A stretch of DNA of 64,000 nucleotides from an uncultured Neomegalonema sp. (GCA_937990185.1 CALKBI010000007.1:1-64000), one strand, 5' to 3'. Shown: positions 26,998 to 36,581, numbered from the stretch's first letter. A program made the numbers and translations. Notes: a model not told the origin generated them from the sequence alone.

Positions 26998-28692
26998 ATG
27001 GATATTCTACAATCCCTCGCCATTCCCGTACTTGCTATTCTTGCACTCTTTATTTTCGTCGGCTTTGTCGGCGCGCGTCTTTATCAACGTGCGACCCGTG
27101 AAGTGAGCCTTGTTAAAACCGGTATGGGTGGCCGAAAAGTCGTGATGGATGGCGGTGCGGTTGTGATTCCGATGCTGCACGAAATTAGCCTCGTCAATAT
27201 GAAGACCCTGCGCCTCGAAGTGAATCGTAGCGGCGATGCGTCGTTGATTACCAAGGACAGAATGCGTGTTGATGTTGGTGTCGAATTCTATGTCTCCGTG
27301 AACGCTACGGAAGAGGGCATTGCCCGTGCCGCGCAAACGCTCGGTGATCGAACTTTTGACGTGAATGAATTGCGTGAGATGATCGAAGGTAAGCTGGTTG
27401 ATGGCCTGCGCTCGGTGGCTGCACGCATGACGATGGACGGCCTGCATGAAAACCGCTCTGATTTTGTGCAAGAAGTGCAAAATGCCGTTTCCGAAGATTT
27501 GCTCAAGAACGGTCTTGAGTTGGAATCGGTATCGCTTACCGCGCTTGACCAAACGCCGTTCGAGCATCTTGATGAGAACAATGCCTTTAACGCTGTGGGT
27601 ATGCGTCAACTGGCTGAAGTGATCGCCAATTCCAAGAAAAAGCGCGCTTTGATCGACGCTGAAGCCGATACTGCTGTGCGTCAGGCCGCGATGGAAGCGG
27701 CGAAACGTAAGTTGGAGATTGATCGCGAAGAACAAGAAGCCGGTATTGCGCAGATTCAGGAAATTGAAACAAAGCGTGCGGCTCAGGAAGCGGAAATCGC
27801 GGCTCGCAGGCAAGATGCCGAACGTGAAGCTGAGCAAGCGCGTATTCAAAAAGAGCGCATGATCCGTGCTTCTGAAATCGAACGCGAAGAAGCCATCCGC
27901 GCGGCAGAGATCGCAAAAGAACGTCAGATTGAAGTTGCCGATCAAGAACGTCAGATCATTATTGCTACGAAATCCGAAGAGGAAAGCCGCGCCCGTGCCT
28001 CTGCTGATACTGCGCGCGCCGAAGCTGCGAAAGCCGCTGAAGCTGTGACGACTGCCCGTCAGGTTGCCGAAGCAGAGCGTGTAAAACGCATCGCAGTTAT
28101 CGAAGCGGAACGTGAAGCTGAGCGTGAAGCAACCGGCGTCAAACTTTCTGCCGCTGCAGAAAAAGCCGCTGCTGCCGACCGTGCGGAAGCCCTTCGTGAA
28201 GAAGCGACTGCCGAGGCGAATGCTCTGACAATTCGGGCTGAAGCGAAGAAAACCGACAAGCTGGCCGAGGCCGAAGGTACTCGCGCGCTGGTCGCCGCCG
28301 AGAATGAAATCTCAACAGAGATTGCGGCGATGAAAGTGCAGCTCGCCCGTCTCGCTGCGCTGCCTGACATTGTTGCTCAGATGGTGAAGCCTGCTGAAAA
28401 GATCGACTCGATCAAAATCCACCACGTCACTGGTCTTAATGGTGCAAACAGCAATGGCGGTGACGTAGCCTCCGCGCAAGCAAGCGGTAGCCCGATTACT
28501 CAGGCTGTTGATGCGATTGGTGCGATGGCTGTGCAGTTGCCCGCTCTCAAGAAACTGGGTGAGGAAGTCGGTGTTAGTCTCGATGGCGGCGTTACCGGTC
28601 TTTTGAATGATGCGAGTGCGGCTCCGATAGCGAACGATCCGCCTCGAACGGAGCCAAGAGACGCAACGATTGAAGACTTCAAAAACTTCTAA
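26998..28692 (+). CDS. yqiK: Flotillin family protein, YqiK-type
   Basis: 564 residues. One N-terminal membrane helix (about 5-25) is followed by an SPFH domain (about 30-210, with VKTGMGGRKVVMDGGAVVIP) and a long Ala/Glu/Arg-rich coiled coil (about 210-445), the layout of flotillins. The C-terminal part (445-564) carries IKIHHVTGLNG, a conserved flotillin element. Flotillins form large oligomers that organise membrane microdomains. The start is ATG 26998, 6 bases after AAGGAG. It is the second gene of the yqiJ-yqiK unit and ends before a clear terminator. Confidence 0.9.
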   Translation: MDILQSLAIPVLAILALFIFVGFVGARLYQRATREVSLVKTGMGGRKVVMDGGAVVIPMLHEISLVNMKTLRLEVNRSGDASLITKDRMRVDVGVEFYVSVNATEEGIARAAQTLGDRTFDVNELREMIEGKLVDGLRSVAARMTMDGLHENRSDFVQEVQNAVSEDLLKNGLELESVSLTALDQTPFEHLDENNAFNAVGMRQLAEVIANSKKKRALIDAEADTAVRQAAMEAAKRKLEIDREEQEAGIAQIQEIETKRAAQEAEIAARRQDAEREAEQARIQKERMIRASEIEREEAIRAAEIAKERQIEVADQERQIIIATKSEEESRARASADTARAEAAKAAEAVTTARQVAEAERVKRIAVIEAEREAEREATGVKLSAAAEKAAAADRAEALREEATAEANALTIRAEAKKTDKLAEAEGTRALVAAENEISTEIAAMKVQLARLAALPDIVAQMVKPAEKIDSIKIHHVTGLNGANSNGGDVASAQASGSPITQAVDAIGAMAVQLPALKKLGEEVGVSLDGGVTGLLNDASAAPIANDPPRTEPRDATIEDFKNF

Positions 28693-28705
28693 GAGTTGCC
28701 AAGTA

Positions 28706-28740
28706 GGATGCAGTGTTTACCGCTGCATCCTCTTTCGTTT
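28706..28740 (+). terminator. Rho-independent terminator after yqiK
   Basis: GGATGCAG (28706-28713) pairs with CTGCATCC (28723-28730), and TCTTTCGTTT follows. It separates yqiK from the convergent ispZ-like gene. Confidence 0.8.
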
Positions 28741-28746
28741 GAGGTG

Positions 28747-29463
28747 TCAGGCGGTGTCTTCGTTGCTTTCAGGCAATGCGTATTGCGATACGATCCGCAT
28801 TTGGAAAACCGCAAAAACCATCGTGATCGGGAAATTTCCCCAGACCTTGAACTGAACCCAAGTATCGCTGGAGAAGTTACGCCACACGATTTCGTTGAGC
28901 AGCGCCATAAAGAAAAAGAACAGTGCCCAGCGGATTGTCAGAACGCGCCAGCCTTCATCGGTAATTGACCAGCCTTCGGCGAAAATCACCTTCAGGAACA
29001 TCTTGCCCAGTGCCAACCCGCCTAGCAGGGCCATCCCGAAAAAGATATTCAGGATTGTCGGCTTCATTTTGAAGAAAGTTTCGTTTTGAAGCCAGATTGT
29101 CAGGCCGCCGAAAATCAAGACCAGAACGAGGCTGAACATCGGCATGACAGGAATTTTCTTGGCGACAAACCACGAAATAGCAACCGCCAATACCATCGTC
29201 GGCATAAAGACAGCCGTCGCCGCCATGATCTTGGTTTTGGACAAAGCGGCCTGCGCGCCGTCTCCACCCGCCGCGACCAAAGCGATTTCATCGGGTTTTA
29301 GGCCAAAATTCGGATACCCGGCCCACGCCGCAAGGTCTGCACCATAGCTGTATGCACCGAAGAAAATCAGCAGCGGCCCCACTTCCAGAGCCAGCTTAAG
29401 CCACGGATTTTCTGTAATTTCGTGATCAGGGTCGCCATCGGGCGCAGTTGTCTCAGCGGTCAT
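28747..29463 (-). CDS. ispZ: Inner-membrane septation protein, IspZ/YciB family
   Basis: 238 residues with about five or six membrane helices. The opening block KLALEVGPLLIFFGAY and the closing region with DEGWRVLTIRWALFFFFMALLNEIVWR and WVQFKVWG identify the IspZ/YciB family, which is linked to septation and envelope integrity. The hydrophilic loop of about 35 residues (GLKPDEIALVAAGGDG) makes it longer than the usual 180-200. It lies 151 bases downstream of ftsY on the same strand, an order typical of Rhodobacterales. Confidence 0.88.
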   Translation of the reverse strand: MTAETTAPDGDPDHEITENPWLKLALEVGPLLIFFGAYSYGADLAAWAGYPNFGLKPDEIALVAAGGDGAQAALSKTKIMAATAVFMPTMVLAVAISWFVAKKIPVMPMFSLVLVLIFGGLTIWLQNETFFKMKPTILNIFFGMALLGGLALGKMFLKVIFAEGWSITDEGWRVLTIRWALFFFFMALLNEIVWRNFSSDTWVQFKVWGNFPITMVFAVFQMRIVSQYALPESNEDTA

Positions 29464-29614
29464 GATCTCTCCGTGGTGAATATCGCACCCTCACATAGCG
29501 CAGTTTCGCTCGGGTTAAAGAGCGCGTTTACACAGTAAATATGACGAGCGTCACGTAAATTGAGCAATCCCATCGTCACAAGTTCTCGGTGAAGTCGACT
29601 CCGATTGCGTATTT

Positions 29615-30532
29615 CTACTCGGCCCGCCCCGTCAGGGCATCGGCAAATTCTTCCGGATCAAAGGGTTGCAGGTCGTCGACTTGCTCTCCGACGCCAATCG
29701 CATGGATTGGCAAACCGAATTTATCGGCCAGCGCCACCAGCACCCCGCCTTTGGCTGTGCCATCCATTTTTGTCATGATGAGGCCGGAGACATCCGCGAC
29801 TTGGCTGAATATCTCCGCTTGAGAAATCGCATTCTGGCCCACGGTAGCGTCCAGCACCAACAAGGTATTATGCGGCGCGGTTTCGTCGCCTTTGCGGATG
29901 ACGCGAACGATCTTTTCCAACTCGCTCATCAAGTCCGCCCGGTTCTGCAACCGACCTGCCGTATCGATCATCAGAATATCAGCGCCCATCGCGGTGGCTT
30001 TTTCCATGGCCTCGAATGCGACTCCGGCGGCGTCCGAGCCGACTTCTTTCGCGATCACCGGCACGCCCGCGCGTTCGCCCCAGATTTGTAGCTGTTCAAT
30101 GGCTGCGGCGCGGAACGTATCCCCTGCCGCGACAACGACAGACTTGCCAGCGGCTTTTAACTGTGCGGACAGCTTGCCGATAGTCGTGGTTTTCCCTGCG
30201 CCATTAACGCCAACCACGAGAATAACCTGCGGTTTCTTGTCGGGATAGATCGGCAAAGGCTTTGCCACGGGTTCAACAATCCGCGCGACCTCTTCTGACA
30301 AAAGCCGCGTGATCTCGTCTGCCGCGATCTTTTTGCCAAAGCGCCCTTCGGCGACCGCTGCAGATGCGCGCATGGCGACGTTAACGCCAAGATCAGCCTG
30401 AATGAGCAGGTCTTCCAACTCTTCCAGTGCTGCATCATCGAGAACTTTACGGTCGGCAATCGCTTCGACGCCGCCGGTAATCTTGGAGCTGGCCTTTAAA
30501 AACCGCTCCTTCATTTTTTTGAAAAAACTCAT
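29615..30532 (-). CDS. ftsY: Signal recognition particle receptor
   Basis: 305 residues, the short form of FtsY without a long acidic A domain. The N-terminal helical bundle (about 20-95) is followed by the SRP GTPase domain: G1 GVNGAGKTTTIGKL, DTFRAAA, G3 DTAGR, G4 TKMDGTAKGG and the closing GVGEQVDDLQPF. FtsY receives SRP-ribosome complexes at the SecYEG translocon. It is followed by the ispZ-like gene and divergent from the heparinase-family gene. The start ATG at 30532 gives the expected basic N-terminus MSFFKKMKERF. Confidence 0.95.
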   Translation of the reverse strand: MSFFKKMKERFLKASSKITGGVEAIADRKVLDDAALEELEDLLIQADLGVNVAMRASAAVAEGRFGKKIAADEITRLLSEEVARIVEPVAKPLPIYPDKKPQVILVVGVNGAGKTTTIGKLSAQLKAAGKSVVVAAGDTFRAAAIEQLQIWGERAGVPVIAKEVGSDAAGVAFEAMEKATAMGADILMIDTAGRLQNRADLMSELEKIVRVIRKGDETAPHNTLLVLDATVGQNAISQAEIFSQVADVSGLIMTKMDGTAKGGVLVALADKFGLPIHAIGVGEQVDDLQPFDPEEFADALTGRAE

Positions 30533-30668
30533 GCGGCACGAATAACGCTTGTCTTTCGCCGGGGGAAGGTACGATTTTCACGTTTCATGCAAAGGCGCGT
30601 GACAAAATCGCCCTAATTCCGTAGTTCTCCGCTCGTATAACAAAGCCTTAAGAAATGAGGCCGAGCAG

Positions 30669-32405
30669 ATGCCAGATAACGACCCCCGTTTTGCCCTTCC
30701 AATCCCCGCCCGTATCGGTGCGAGTGCGCGCGATGTATGGCATGGGCAAATCACGCGCAGGCTAGCCATGTCGGGTGAGGTTGCGGATAGCCTGGTCTTC
30801 CGGCCTCATTCGCTGGATGTTGGGTCTTCGGAAGAAGCCGAAGCGATGCTGCGGGGGCATTTTTCGTTCCATGGAGCCACGGCAAAAGTCGAACGGGGTG
30901 ATCCATGGCGCGTTAAGGCTCCGAATGCTCAATGGGCCACCGGGCTGCACGGTTTTGAATGGCTCAAGCATTTTCGCGCTGGCGATGGTCCGGCTTCGCG
31001 CAGTGCCGCCCGCCGATTTGTGGATGGTTGGCTGCATAAACATGGCTCTAGTGCCGGATTTGCTTGGCGTCCTGCTATTGCGGGTGAGCGCGTCACGTCA
31101 TGGTGTATGAGCGCTTCCCTGCTGATGGAAAATGCCGAGCCGACATATCGCAGCGCATTTCTTAAATCTCTTGGAATGCAAGGGCGTTATCTGGCGAAGA
31201 CAGCCTCTTCAGAAGCGGACCCGATGGACCGTATGCGCGCCGCGATGGGCGTGGTTTATACCGGCCTTTGCTTGCCGGGTGAGCGAAAGCTGCTGAGTGG
31301 CGGCTTGAAAACCTTTATCAAAGCTGCGGCGGCTGCATCACTGCCCGATGGTGGTCCCGCCAGCCATAACCCGTGCCATCTGCTCGAGCGGATCGCGCGG
31401 CTTAATCAAGTCAGAGCTGATCTTATTACGTCGGGAAATCAGGAAATTGCAGACCGTCTCACCCCGATGATTGCCGGCGCTGTTCCCGCCCTAAGGATGT
31501 TGCGGCACAGCGATGGCGGCTTGGGCCTTTTCCATGGCGGATATGAAGAGAGTGCAGAAGCGGTCAATCGCGTTCTTGTCGATAGCGGCGAGTCTGCGCC
31601 TGCGTTGCCGGATGCGAATGAGACGGGTTTCGTTCGGATGGCGGCGGGCCGCATGAATGTGCTGCTTGATGCCGGTAGCACCCCGACAGGGCGTTATGCG
31701 CGCACGGTTCATGCTGCGCCTTTGGCGCTGGAAGTTTCAATTGGTCCGCACAGGATCATTACAAATTGTGGTTCGGCAGCGCATCTGGATGCGGAATGGG
31801 AAAGTGGATGCCGTGTTTCTGCTGCTCATTCAGCCCTGACGCTTGCCGATCAATCGCCTGCCGAGTTTTCAGGATCATCGGCGACGCCGCTTCGCAGTGT
31901 GACGAATACGGCGCAGGTTTTTGAGCGTGAACGCGAAGAAGATGAAGACGGTGTATGGGCGCTTGTGGCGCATGACGGTTATGCCGCAAAATTCGGTCTC
32001 GTGCATTATCGGCGGCTGTTCCTGTCGCCGGATGGTTTAGATTTACGGGGCGAAGATACGCTGAGCCTCGTCAAAGGCGGTGCAAAAACGCTTGAGCGGG
32101 CGCGGGCGAAAAGGAAAACGCCGGACGGTCCTGCTTTTGCTGTGCGGTTTCACCTGCACCCGGATGTTGCGGCAGACCTGTCGGAAAAGTCTGCTGTGCT
32201 TACTTTGCCGAATGGAGAGCGTTGGCACATGATTGTCTCGGGCGGGCGTTTGGCAATCGAAGACAGCATATACATTCCGCGTCCCACTGCACCACGACCC
32301 ACGAAGCAAATCGTGATTCATGGTCTTTTGAAGGATGAAGGCGGACAAGTGCGCTGGGCGCTCAAAGCGCTTGGCCCTGATGCTGCGGCCTCAACCTCGG
32401 GCTAA
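30669..32405 (+). CDS. Heparinase II/III family protein
   Basis: 578 residues. The N-terminal half is an alpha-helical (toroid) region with WFxxH-like segments such as ATGLHGFEWLKHF; the C-terminal half from about residue 320 contains the heparinase II/III-like beta-sandwich, with LLDAGSTPTGRYARTVHAAPLALEVSIG and the downstream RFHLHPDV. The family includes polysaccharide lyases. No signal peptide is seen, which is unusual for a lyase of external polymers and suggests cytosolic or cell-wall related action. It is alone on the plus strand, convergent with folA. Substrate is not predictable. Confidence 0.82.
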   Translation: MPDNDPRFALPIPARIGASARDVWHGQITRRLAMSGEVADSLVFRPHSLDVGSSEEAEAMLRGHFSFHGATAKVERGDPWRVKAPNAQWATGLHGFEWLKHFRAGDGPASRSAARRFVDGWLHKHGSSAGFAWRPAIAGERVTSWCMSASLLMENAEPTYRSAFLKSLGMQGRYLAKTASSEADPMDRMRAAMGVVYTGLCLPGERKLLSGGLKTFIKAAAAASLPDGGPASHNPCHLLERIARLNQVRADLITSGNQEIADRLTPMIAGAVPALRMLRHSDGGLGLFHGGYEESAEAVNRVLVDSGESAPALPDANETGFVRMAAGRMNVLLDAGSTPTGRYARTVHAAPLALEVSIGPHRIITNCGSAAHLDAEWESGCRVSAAHSALTLADQSPAEFSGSSATPLRSVTNTAQVFEREREEDEDGVWALVAHDGYAAKFGLVHYRRLFLSPDGLDLRGEDTLSLVKGGAKTLERARAKRKTPDGPAFAVRFHLHPDVAADLSEKSAVLTLPNGERWHMIVSGGRLAIEDSIYIPRPTAPRPTKQIVIHGLLKDEGGQVRWALKALGPDAAASTSG

Positions 32406-32431
32406 TCGGCAGCGCATTGATAAGCGGGCGG

Positions 32432-32935
32432 TTAGCGCCGCTCGAGCGTTACAAAGTCAAAGGCCGGTTGATCGCCTTCTTTGGGATGGTGCTCGCGCCA
32501 GACTTCATCCCATTCGGCAACCGCGTGAAAATCCGGGAAATAAGCATGGCCTTCCGGCTCCATGTCGATCTCGGTTAGATAAAGCCGTGTTACTCGCGAG
32601 ATCAGTTGTTCATAGATCTGTCCACCGCCGATGATCATGATTTCTTCTGCGTCGATCTCCGCCGCTTTTGTCTCAGCGATGGCAAGAGCATTATCGAGAT
32701 CGGCGGCAATCGTTGCGCCCTCGACAGAAAATTCCTGATCGCGGGTCACGACAATATTCGGGCGTCCCGGAAGCGGCCTGCCAATCGACTGGAGCGTTTT
32801 TCGCCCCATGACGACAGGCTTACCCATGGTGGTTGCCTTGAAGTATTTCAGATCAGCCGGGATATGCCACGGCATCACATTGTCGATGCCAATGACACGA
32901 TTACGCCCGAGCGCGACGATCATAGATAATCTCAC
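32432..32935 (-). CDS. folA: Dihydrofolate reductase
   Basis: 167 residues. DHFR reduces dihydrofolate to tetrahydrofolate with NADPH. Conserved parts are IVALGRNRVIGIDNVMPWHIPADLK with the Met20-type loop and catalytic Asp27-equivalent, then VMGRKTLQSIGRPLPGR (NADPH phosphate site) and IMIIGGGQIYEQ. I favour the GTG at 32935 because GGGAGG lies 6 bases ahead of it; ATG 32923 four codons in has worse spacing. No thyA is adjacent. The gene converges on the heparinase-family gene. Confidence 0.93.
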   Translation of the reverse strand: MRLSMIVALGRNRVIGIDNVMPWHIPADLKYFKATTMGKPVVMGRKTLQSIGRPLPGRPNIVVTRDQEFSVEGATIAADLDNALAIAETKAAEIDAEEIMIIGGGQIYEQLISRVTRLYLTEIDMEPEGHAYFPDFHAVAEWDEVWREHHPKEGDQPAFDFVTLERR

Positions 32936-33201
32936 AAGAATCCTCCCATTAATCCTGAGTGCTGCACGGCTAATCTGATCTGCACTGTATTGGAAGGCGA
33001 TCCTCGCGATACGCCCGTATCAAATTTTTATATGGTCTTTTGATTCAACTTAAACGCTGTTAATAATGGCATCGCACAATCTAAACTTTATTGAACGCGC
33101 AAGGGGCAACAACCGTGTGCATGAACGAAATTCACGCTGAGAACGCTTCGCGTCAGCCTCATCCATCACTTGCCTGAACTTACCGGATCGAGGGAATAGC
33201 T

Positions 33202-33894
33202 ATGCTGGAAATTAGTGCTGAAACGATTTTTGGACGCGGTGGAGCTCGCGATTGCCATTTCCACCCAACGCGCGCGGATCGTTGTTTGAAAGTGCTGCAA
33301 CCACATAAGAGTTTGGAAAAATTTCGGGCAGTCGATCCTTTTTACAAACGCCTGCGGCCCCTTTCTCATTATGATCAAAACCTATCGGATTTGATCGCAT
33401 TTAAGAAGTTGTGGAAGCAGGTTGAAGGAATTGCGTCCCCGCCTTTGCCTGAGATTGATGGATTGGTCGAGACGACCTTAGGTCAAGCATTGTGTATGGA
33501 GTTGATACGTGATGCGGATGGGAATGTAAGCCAATCGCTCAAAGAATTCATCATGCAAAACGGTTTTGCAGAACAAGCACGACAGGCTTTGGATGCGCTG
33601 GAAAGGAAGCATTTAGAATGCGCTCTTTTGGTGCGCGACCCTTTTCCCCATAACGTGCTTGTGCAGCATTTGGATGATGGTCAGCTGCGTATGCTTTTCA
33701 TTGATGGCATTGGGGATAGCGCTCTGATTCCGATCAACCAGATATTCAAGTCTGCGGCGCGTAAACGGATTGCGAAGAAGTTTCGGCGGTTGCGTAAAGC
33801 ATGTGAACTTCAGGATCAAAGTTATCGTAGCGGAAAGCGTGCAGAGACCGAAGGCAATGGAATTTTGTTGAAACGCCAGCTCTCGGCTCTTTGA
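33202..33894 (+). CDS. yrbL: YrbL family protein (kinase-like fold)
   Basis: 230 residues. The conserved opening GRGGARDCHFHPTRADRCLKV is the hallmark of the YrbL/PhoP-regulatory-network family (PF10707), which has a shrunken protein-kinase-like fold. The later block LVRDPFPHNVLVQ.. FIDGIGDSALIPI fits a degraded catalytic loop and metal motif (DPxxxN and IDGIG). The biochemical activity is not established. A GAGGGAATAG run precedes ATG 33202. It stands alone with a 266-base gap on its 5' side. Confidence 0.75.
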   Translation: MLEISAETIFGRGGARDCHFHPTRADRCLKVLQPHKSLEKFRAVDPFYKRLRPLSHYDQNLSDLIAFKKLWKQVEGIASPPLPEIDGLVETTLGQALCMELIRDADGNVSQSLKEFIMQNGFAEQARQALDALERKHLECALLVRDPFPHNVLVQHLDDGQLRMLFIDGIGDSALIPINQIFKSAARKRIAKKFRRLRKACELQDQSYRSGKRAETEGNGILLKRQLSAL

Positions 33895-34045
33895 GTCGTA
33901 CCGTTCTGGTTAAAGTTTGTTGCTCTGTTGGTAGGATAGTTCGCCCTCGGGAAGGCGAGCAGGAGGAAATTTTTCAAAAAGAAATTGAACATTGTTCAAA
34001 ATTGTGCGATCTATTTATGAACGATGTTCATTTATGGAGAAAGCC

Positions 34046-34261
34046 ATGCAACGGTCGATTTCATCCCTCGAACGGTCGATCTCATCCCTCGCGCGGGTTG
34101 TTGCGCTTTGTGCGGTTGCGGGCAGTGTTTCAGGGTGTACGGGATGGGCCAAGCAGCAGGTAGATACCGCCAGCCGTGCGATAGATTGCGCTGTTCTCGC
34201 CACAACGCCGGCTCCGCGAACGGTCGACACGGCGCATTGTGACAGTCATCCGGCGGGTTAA
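34046..34261 (+). CDS. Small lipoprotein with duplicated N-terminal segment
   Basis: 71 residues, starting at ATG 34046 after GGAGA. A lipobox (SVSGC) gives a predicted lipoprotein, with a mature part of about 41 residues containing two further Cys (DCAVL and AHCDS). The N-terminus RSISSLERSISSLA comes from a tandem 21-bp duplication at about 34050-34091 that leaves the frame intact. I recognise no family. It could be a small outer-membrane lipoprotein; a start at 33992 (TTG) is in frame but less likely. Confidence 0.5.
   Translation: MQRSISSLERSISSLARVVALCAVAGSVSGCTGWAKQQVDTASRAIDCAVLATTPAPRTVDTAHCDSHPAG
34050..34091 (+). repeat. Tandem 21-bp direct repeat
   Basis: Two adjacent copies, both carrying ACGGTCGAT-TCATCCCTCG with a T/C difference in the middle. 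The duplication is within the coding region of the small lipoprotein and adds seven residues (RSISSLE / RSISSLA). Confidence 0.75.
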
Positions 34262-34275
34262 TGCCTCAATGTGTT

Positions 34276-35220
34276 CTAAGCCTCGCCCCGGGCAAAGACT
34301 GACCAACCCATGCGCTCTGCAAGGCGTTCCAAAGCGAGAGAGCCGAGCTTTGAGTTTCCGACCGCATTCAAGCCAGGAGACCACACGGCGATAGAGGCTT
34401 GGCCGGGGACAATAGCTAGGATGCCGCCGCCGACGCCGCTTTTACCCGGAAGGCCGACGCGAAACGCGAACTCTCCTGAGCCGTCGTAATGGCCGCAGGT
34501 CAGCATAAGCGCGTTGATCCGCCGCGCGCGCTGTTCTGGGATCAGGCGTTCTGCATTGGGGCCGAGTTTTCCATCCCATGCTAAATAGCGTCCGGCATTG
34601 GCAAGCTGACGACAGCTCATGGCGATGGCGCAATGATTGAAATAGACATCGAGCGCGCGGTCAGGTGCATTCTCAATGACACTCCATGAGCGCATGAAAT
34701 TCGCGAGCGCATAATTGCGAAAGCCTGTCGCAGCCTCGGAACGGGCGACGGAGTCGTCTATGGCAATGCTGTTATCACCGCTGACATTGCGTAAGAAGTC
34801 GAGGATTTTATCGAGGGCTTCCTCGGCGTTGTCATCGTCGAGGATCGCGTCGGTCACAGCAATCGCGCCCGCATTGATGAAGGGATTCCGGGGGCGGCCT
34901 TTTTCGGCTTCGAGTTGGATGATCGAATTGAACGGATCGCCCGACGGCTCGCGGCCTACTCGATCCCACAGCGCATCGTCCAAAGCTTCTAATGCCAATG
35001 TCAGGGTGAAGACTTTGGAGACGCTTTGGATAGAAAAGCATGTATTCGCATCGCCCGCGCTGAGGAGTGTACCGTCAGCTGTGACAGCGGCGATACCGAA
35101 CTGGCCGGGGTCAACATCGGCAAGCTCGGGGATATAGGTTGCGACACGCCCGCGATCTGTCTCAGCCGCCATGTCGGCAGCTATTTCAGTAATCGCGGTG
35201 CGCAGTTTTTCGTGTTCCAT
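34276..35220 (-). CDS. glsA: Glutaminase
   Basis: 314 residues, typical of the GlsA/YbaS type. It hydrolyses glutamine to glutamate and ammonia. The Ser-x-x-Lys dyad lies in [18 protein letters not shown], with further conserved blocks [30 protein letters not shown] and [29 protein letters not shown]. The Tyr and Asn residues of the family are kept. It converges on the small lipoprotein gene and is a single-gene unit. In this family the enzyme is linked to acid resistance and nitrogen metabolism. Confidence 0.95.
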   Translation of the reverse strand: MEHEKLRTAITEIAADMAAETDRGRVATYIPELADVDPGQFGIAAVTADGTLLSAGDANTCFSIQSVSKVFTLTLALEALDDALWDRVGREPSGDPFNSIIQLEAEKGRPRNPFINAGAIAVTDAILDDDNAEEALDKILDFLRNVSGDNSIAIDDSVARSEAATGFRNYALANFMRSWSVIENAPDRALDVYFNHCAIAMSCRQLANAGRYLAWDGKLGPNAERLIPEQRARRINALMLTCGHYDGSGEFAFRVGLPGKSGVGGGILAIVPGQASIAVWSPGLNAVGNSKLGSLALERLAERMGWSVFARGEA

Positions 35221-35285
35221 AGGGTAGTGCTATCCGGCACATCGGAGAGGAGCAAGGGTGGCGTGTTGCCTTGCTCCGTCAGGGG

Positions 35286-35612
35286 CTAACTGCATTTTAA
35301 AGCCGGAGGCGGGCAACAGGTGCTTGCGGCCTGTTCCAACCATTCCCCAGTTCGACGCAGAACCGTTCCGATTTTTACAATCACGGTTCTTGCGAAGGCC
35401 GCTATCCGCGAAGGACGGGTGGGCAGTTCTATCGCGCCATCCATGCCACTCCGACCACGCAAGCGCCGCATCAGGCTGGGGTTCGGCGTATCGAGGCCGT
35501 GAATGTACCGCAGGCGCTGGGCGATATGAGGATTTTTGTGCATGAAATCCTGTTCCAGAAAATGATCCATGCGACTGGCTGTCATGTAAGTTGAGGCGAG
35601 AATATCAAACAT
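35286..35612 (-). CDS. Small conserved-looking protein of unknown function
   Basis: 108 residues, soluble, with a helical N-terminus (MFDILASTYMTASRMDHFLE). A start ATG at 35612 is preceded by AGAGGACC at a good distance. Nothing else in the protein is recognised; the C-terminal half is basic and has a Cys pair (TCCPPP). It is divergent from the LysR-type regulator that starts 99 bases away, a layout often seen when a regulator controls its neighbour. It could also be a non-coding stretch that happens to be open. Confidence 0.45.
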   Translation of the reverse strand: MFDILASTYMTASRMDHFLEQDFMHKNPHIAQRLRYIHGLDTPNPSLMRRLRGRSGMDGAIELPTRPSRIAAFARTVIVKIGTVLRRTGEWLEQAASTCCPPPALKCS

Positions 35613-35711
35613 CGGTTTGGTCCTCTGTTATGTTTCTATGCTTGATAATTAGCCGTTTAGCGTCACAGTTACGAGTCAGGGATATTTCTTATTTGTTAGA
35701 TTGGCTAACAT

Positions 35712-36581
35712 ATGAAGCTACCACCTCTTACGGCCCTGCGGGCGTTTGAAGCCGCCGCGCGACACCGGAACCTCAGTGCAGCCGCGCGTGAGCTGAACGT
35801 TACCCATGCGGCCATCGCCCAGCAGGTCAAAAAGCTCGAAGAATGGTTCAATCTGCCTTTGATGCAGCGGGCTGGCAGAGGCGTAGAAACGACAGAGCAG
35901 GGCGCACGGCTTGCGCTCGGGTTGGGCGAGGGCTTTGCGGCGATGCAAAACGCTGTCGAAGCGCTCGCCGAAGATGATGCCGCGCGGCCCTTGAAGATTA
36001 CGCTGACACCGACTTTTGCGACGAATTGGCTGATGCCGAAGCTCGGGGGCTTTCGCACAGCGCATCCTGATATCGGGATGATGATTAATCCAACGGCCCA
36101 GCCCATCGACTTGATTGCCGAAGGATATGACGTCGGTTTCCGGTTTGGTGCCGGAAAGTGGCCGGGCTTTAAGGCCGAGCAAATCTTGGACGGTGGGCAC
36201 GCTGTTTTCGCCGCGAAGTCTTTGCTCAAAGGACGCAAAGTTGAGACGCCCGCCGATGTTGCGGCGCTGCCCTGGGTGCAGGAACTCGGTATGAATGAGC
36301 GCAGAGTTTGGCTGGAGGCGCATGGTGTCGAAGACTGCGCTCCGCAAAATGTATTGCACATGCCCGGCAACCTCGTCGTTGATGCCATCAGGCGCGGTGA
36401 AGGGGTCGGCAATACCGGACGGATATGGTTTGAAAAGGATGTTGCCGAAGGGAGGGTCGTCAGTCTGTTTGACGACGATAAAACTGCCGATCTTGCCTAT
36501 TGGATGATCTCAAGACCCGGCCCGCACCGTCCGCCGTTGAAAGCGTTCTTGAAGTGGGTGCGATCTGAGATCGGGCGGTGA
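35712..36581 (+). CDS. LysR-family transcriptional regulator, GcvA-like
   Basis: 289 residues. The N-terminal winged helix-turn-helix (about 4-64, LRAFEAAARHRNLSAAARELNVTHAAIAQQVKKLE) belongs to the GcvA branch, and the remainder is a substrate-binding effector domain with TPTFATNWLMPKLGGF. In this branch, regulators control glycine cleavage, beta-lactamase and other amino-acid-linked genes. The likely target is the divergent small gene or its own promoter in the 99-base gap. The ligand cannot be told from sequence. Confidence 0.88.
   Translation: MKLPPLTALRAFEAAARHRNLSAAARELNVTHAAIAQQVKKLEEWFNLPLMQRAGRGVETTEQGARLALGLGEGFAAMQNAVEALAEDDAARPLKITLTPTFATNWLMPKLGGFRTAHPDIGMMINPTAQPIDLIAEGYDVGFRFGAGKWPGFKAEQILDGGHAVFAAKSLLKGRKVETPADVAALPWVQELGMNERRVWLEAHGVEDCAPQNVLHMPGNLVVDAIRRGEGVGNTGRIWFEKDVAEGRVVSLFDDDKTADLAYWMISRPGPHRPPLKAFLKWVRSEIGR

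Noticed and set aside
27007-27945. Long open frame on the minus strand across yqiK
   Set aside because: It is a shadow of the Ala/Glu-rich flotillin coding region, has no ribosome site and no protein-like pattern.
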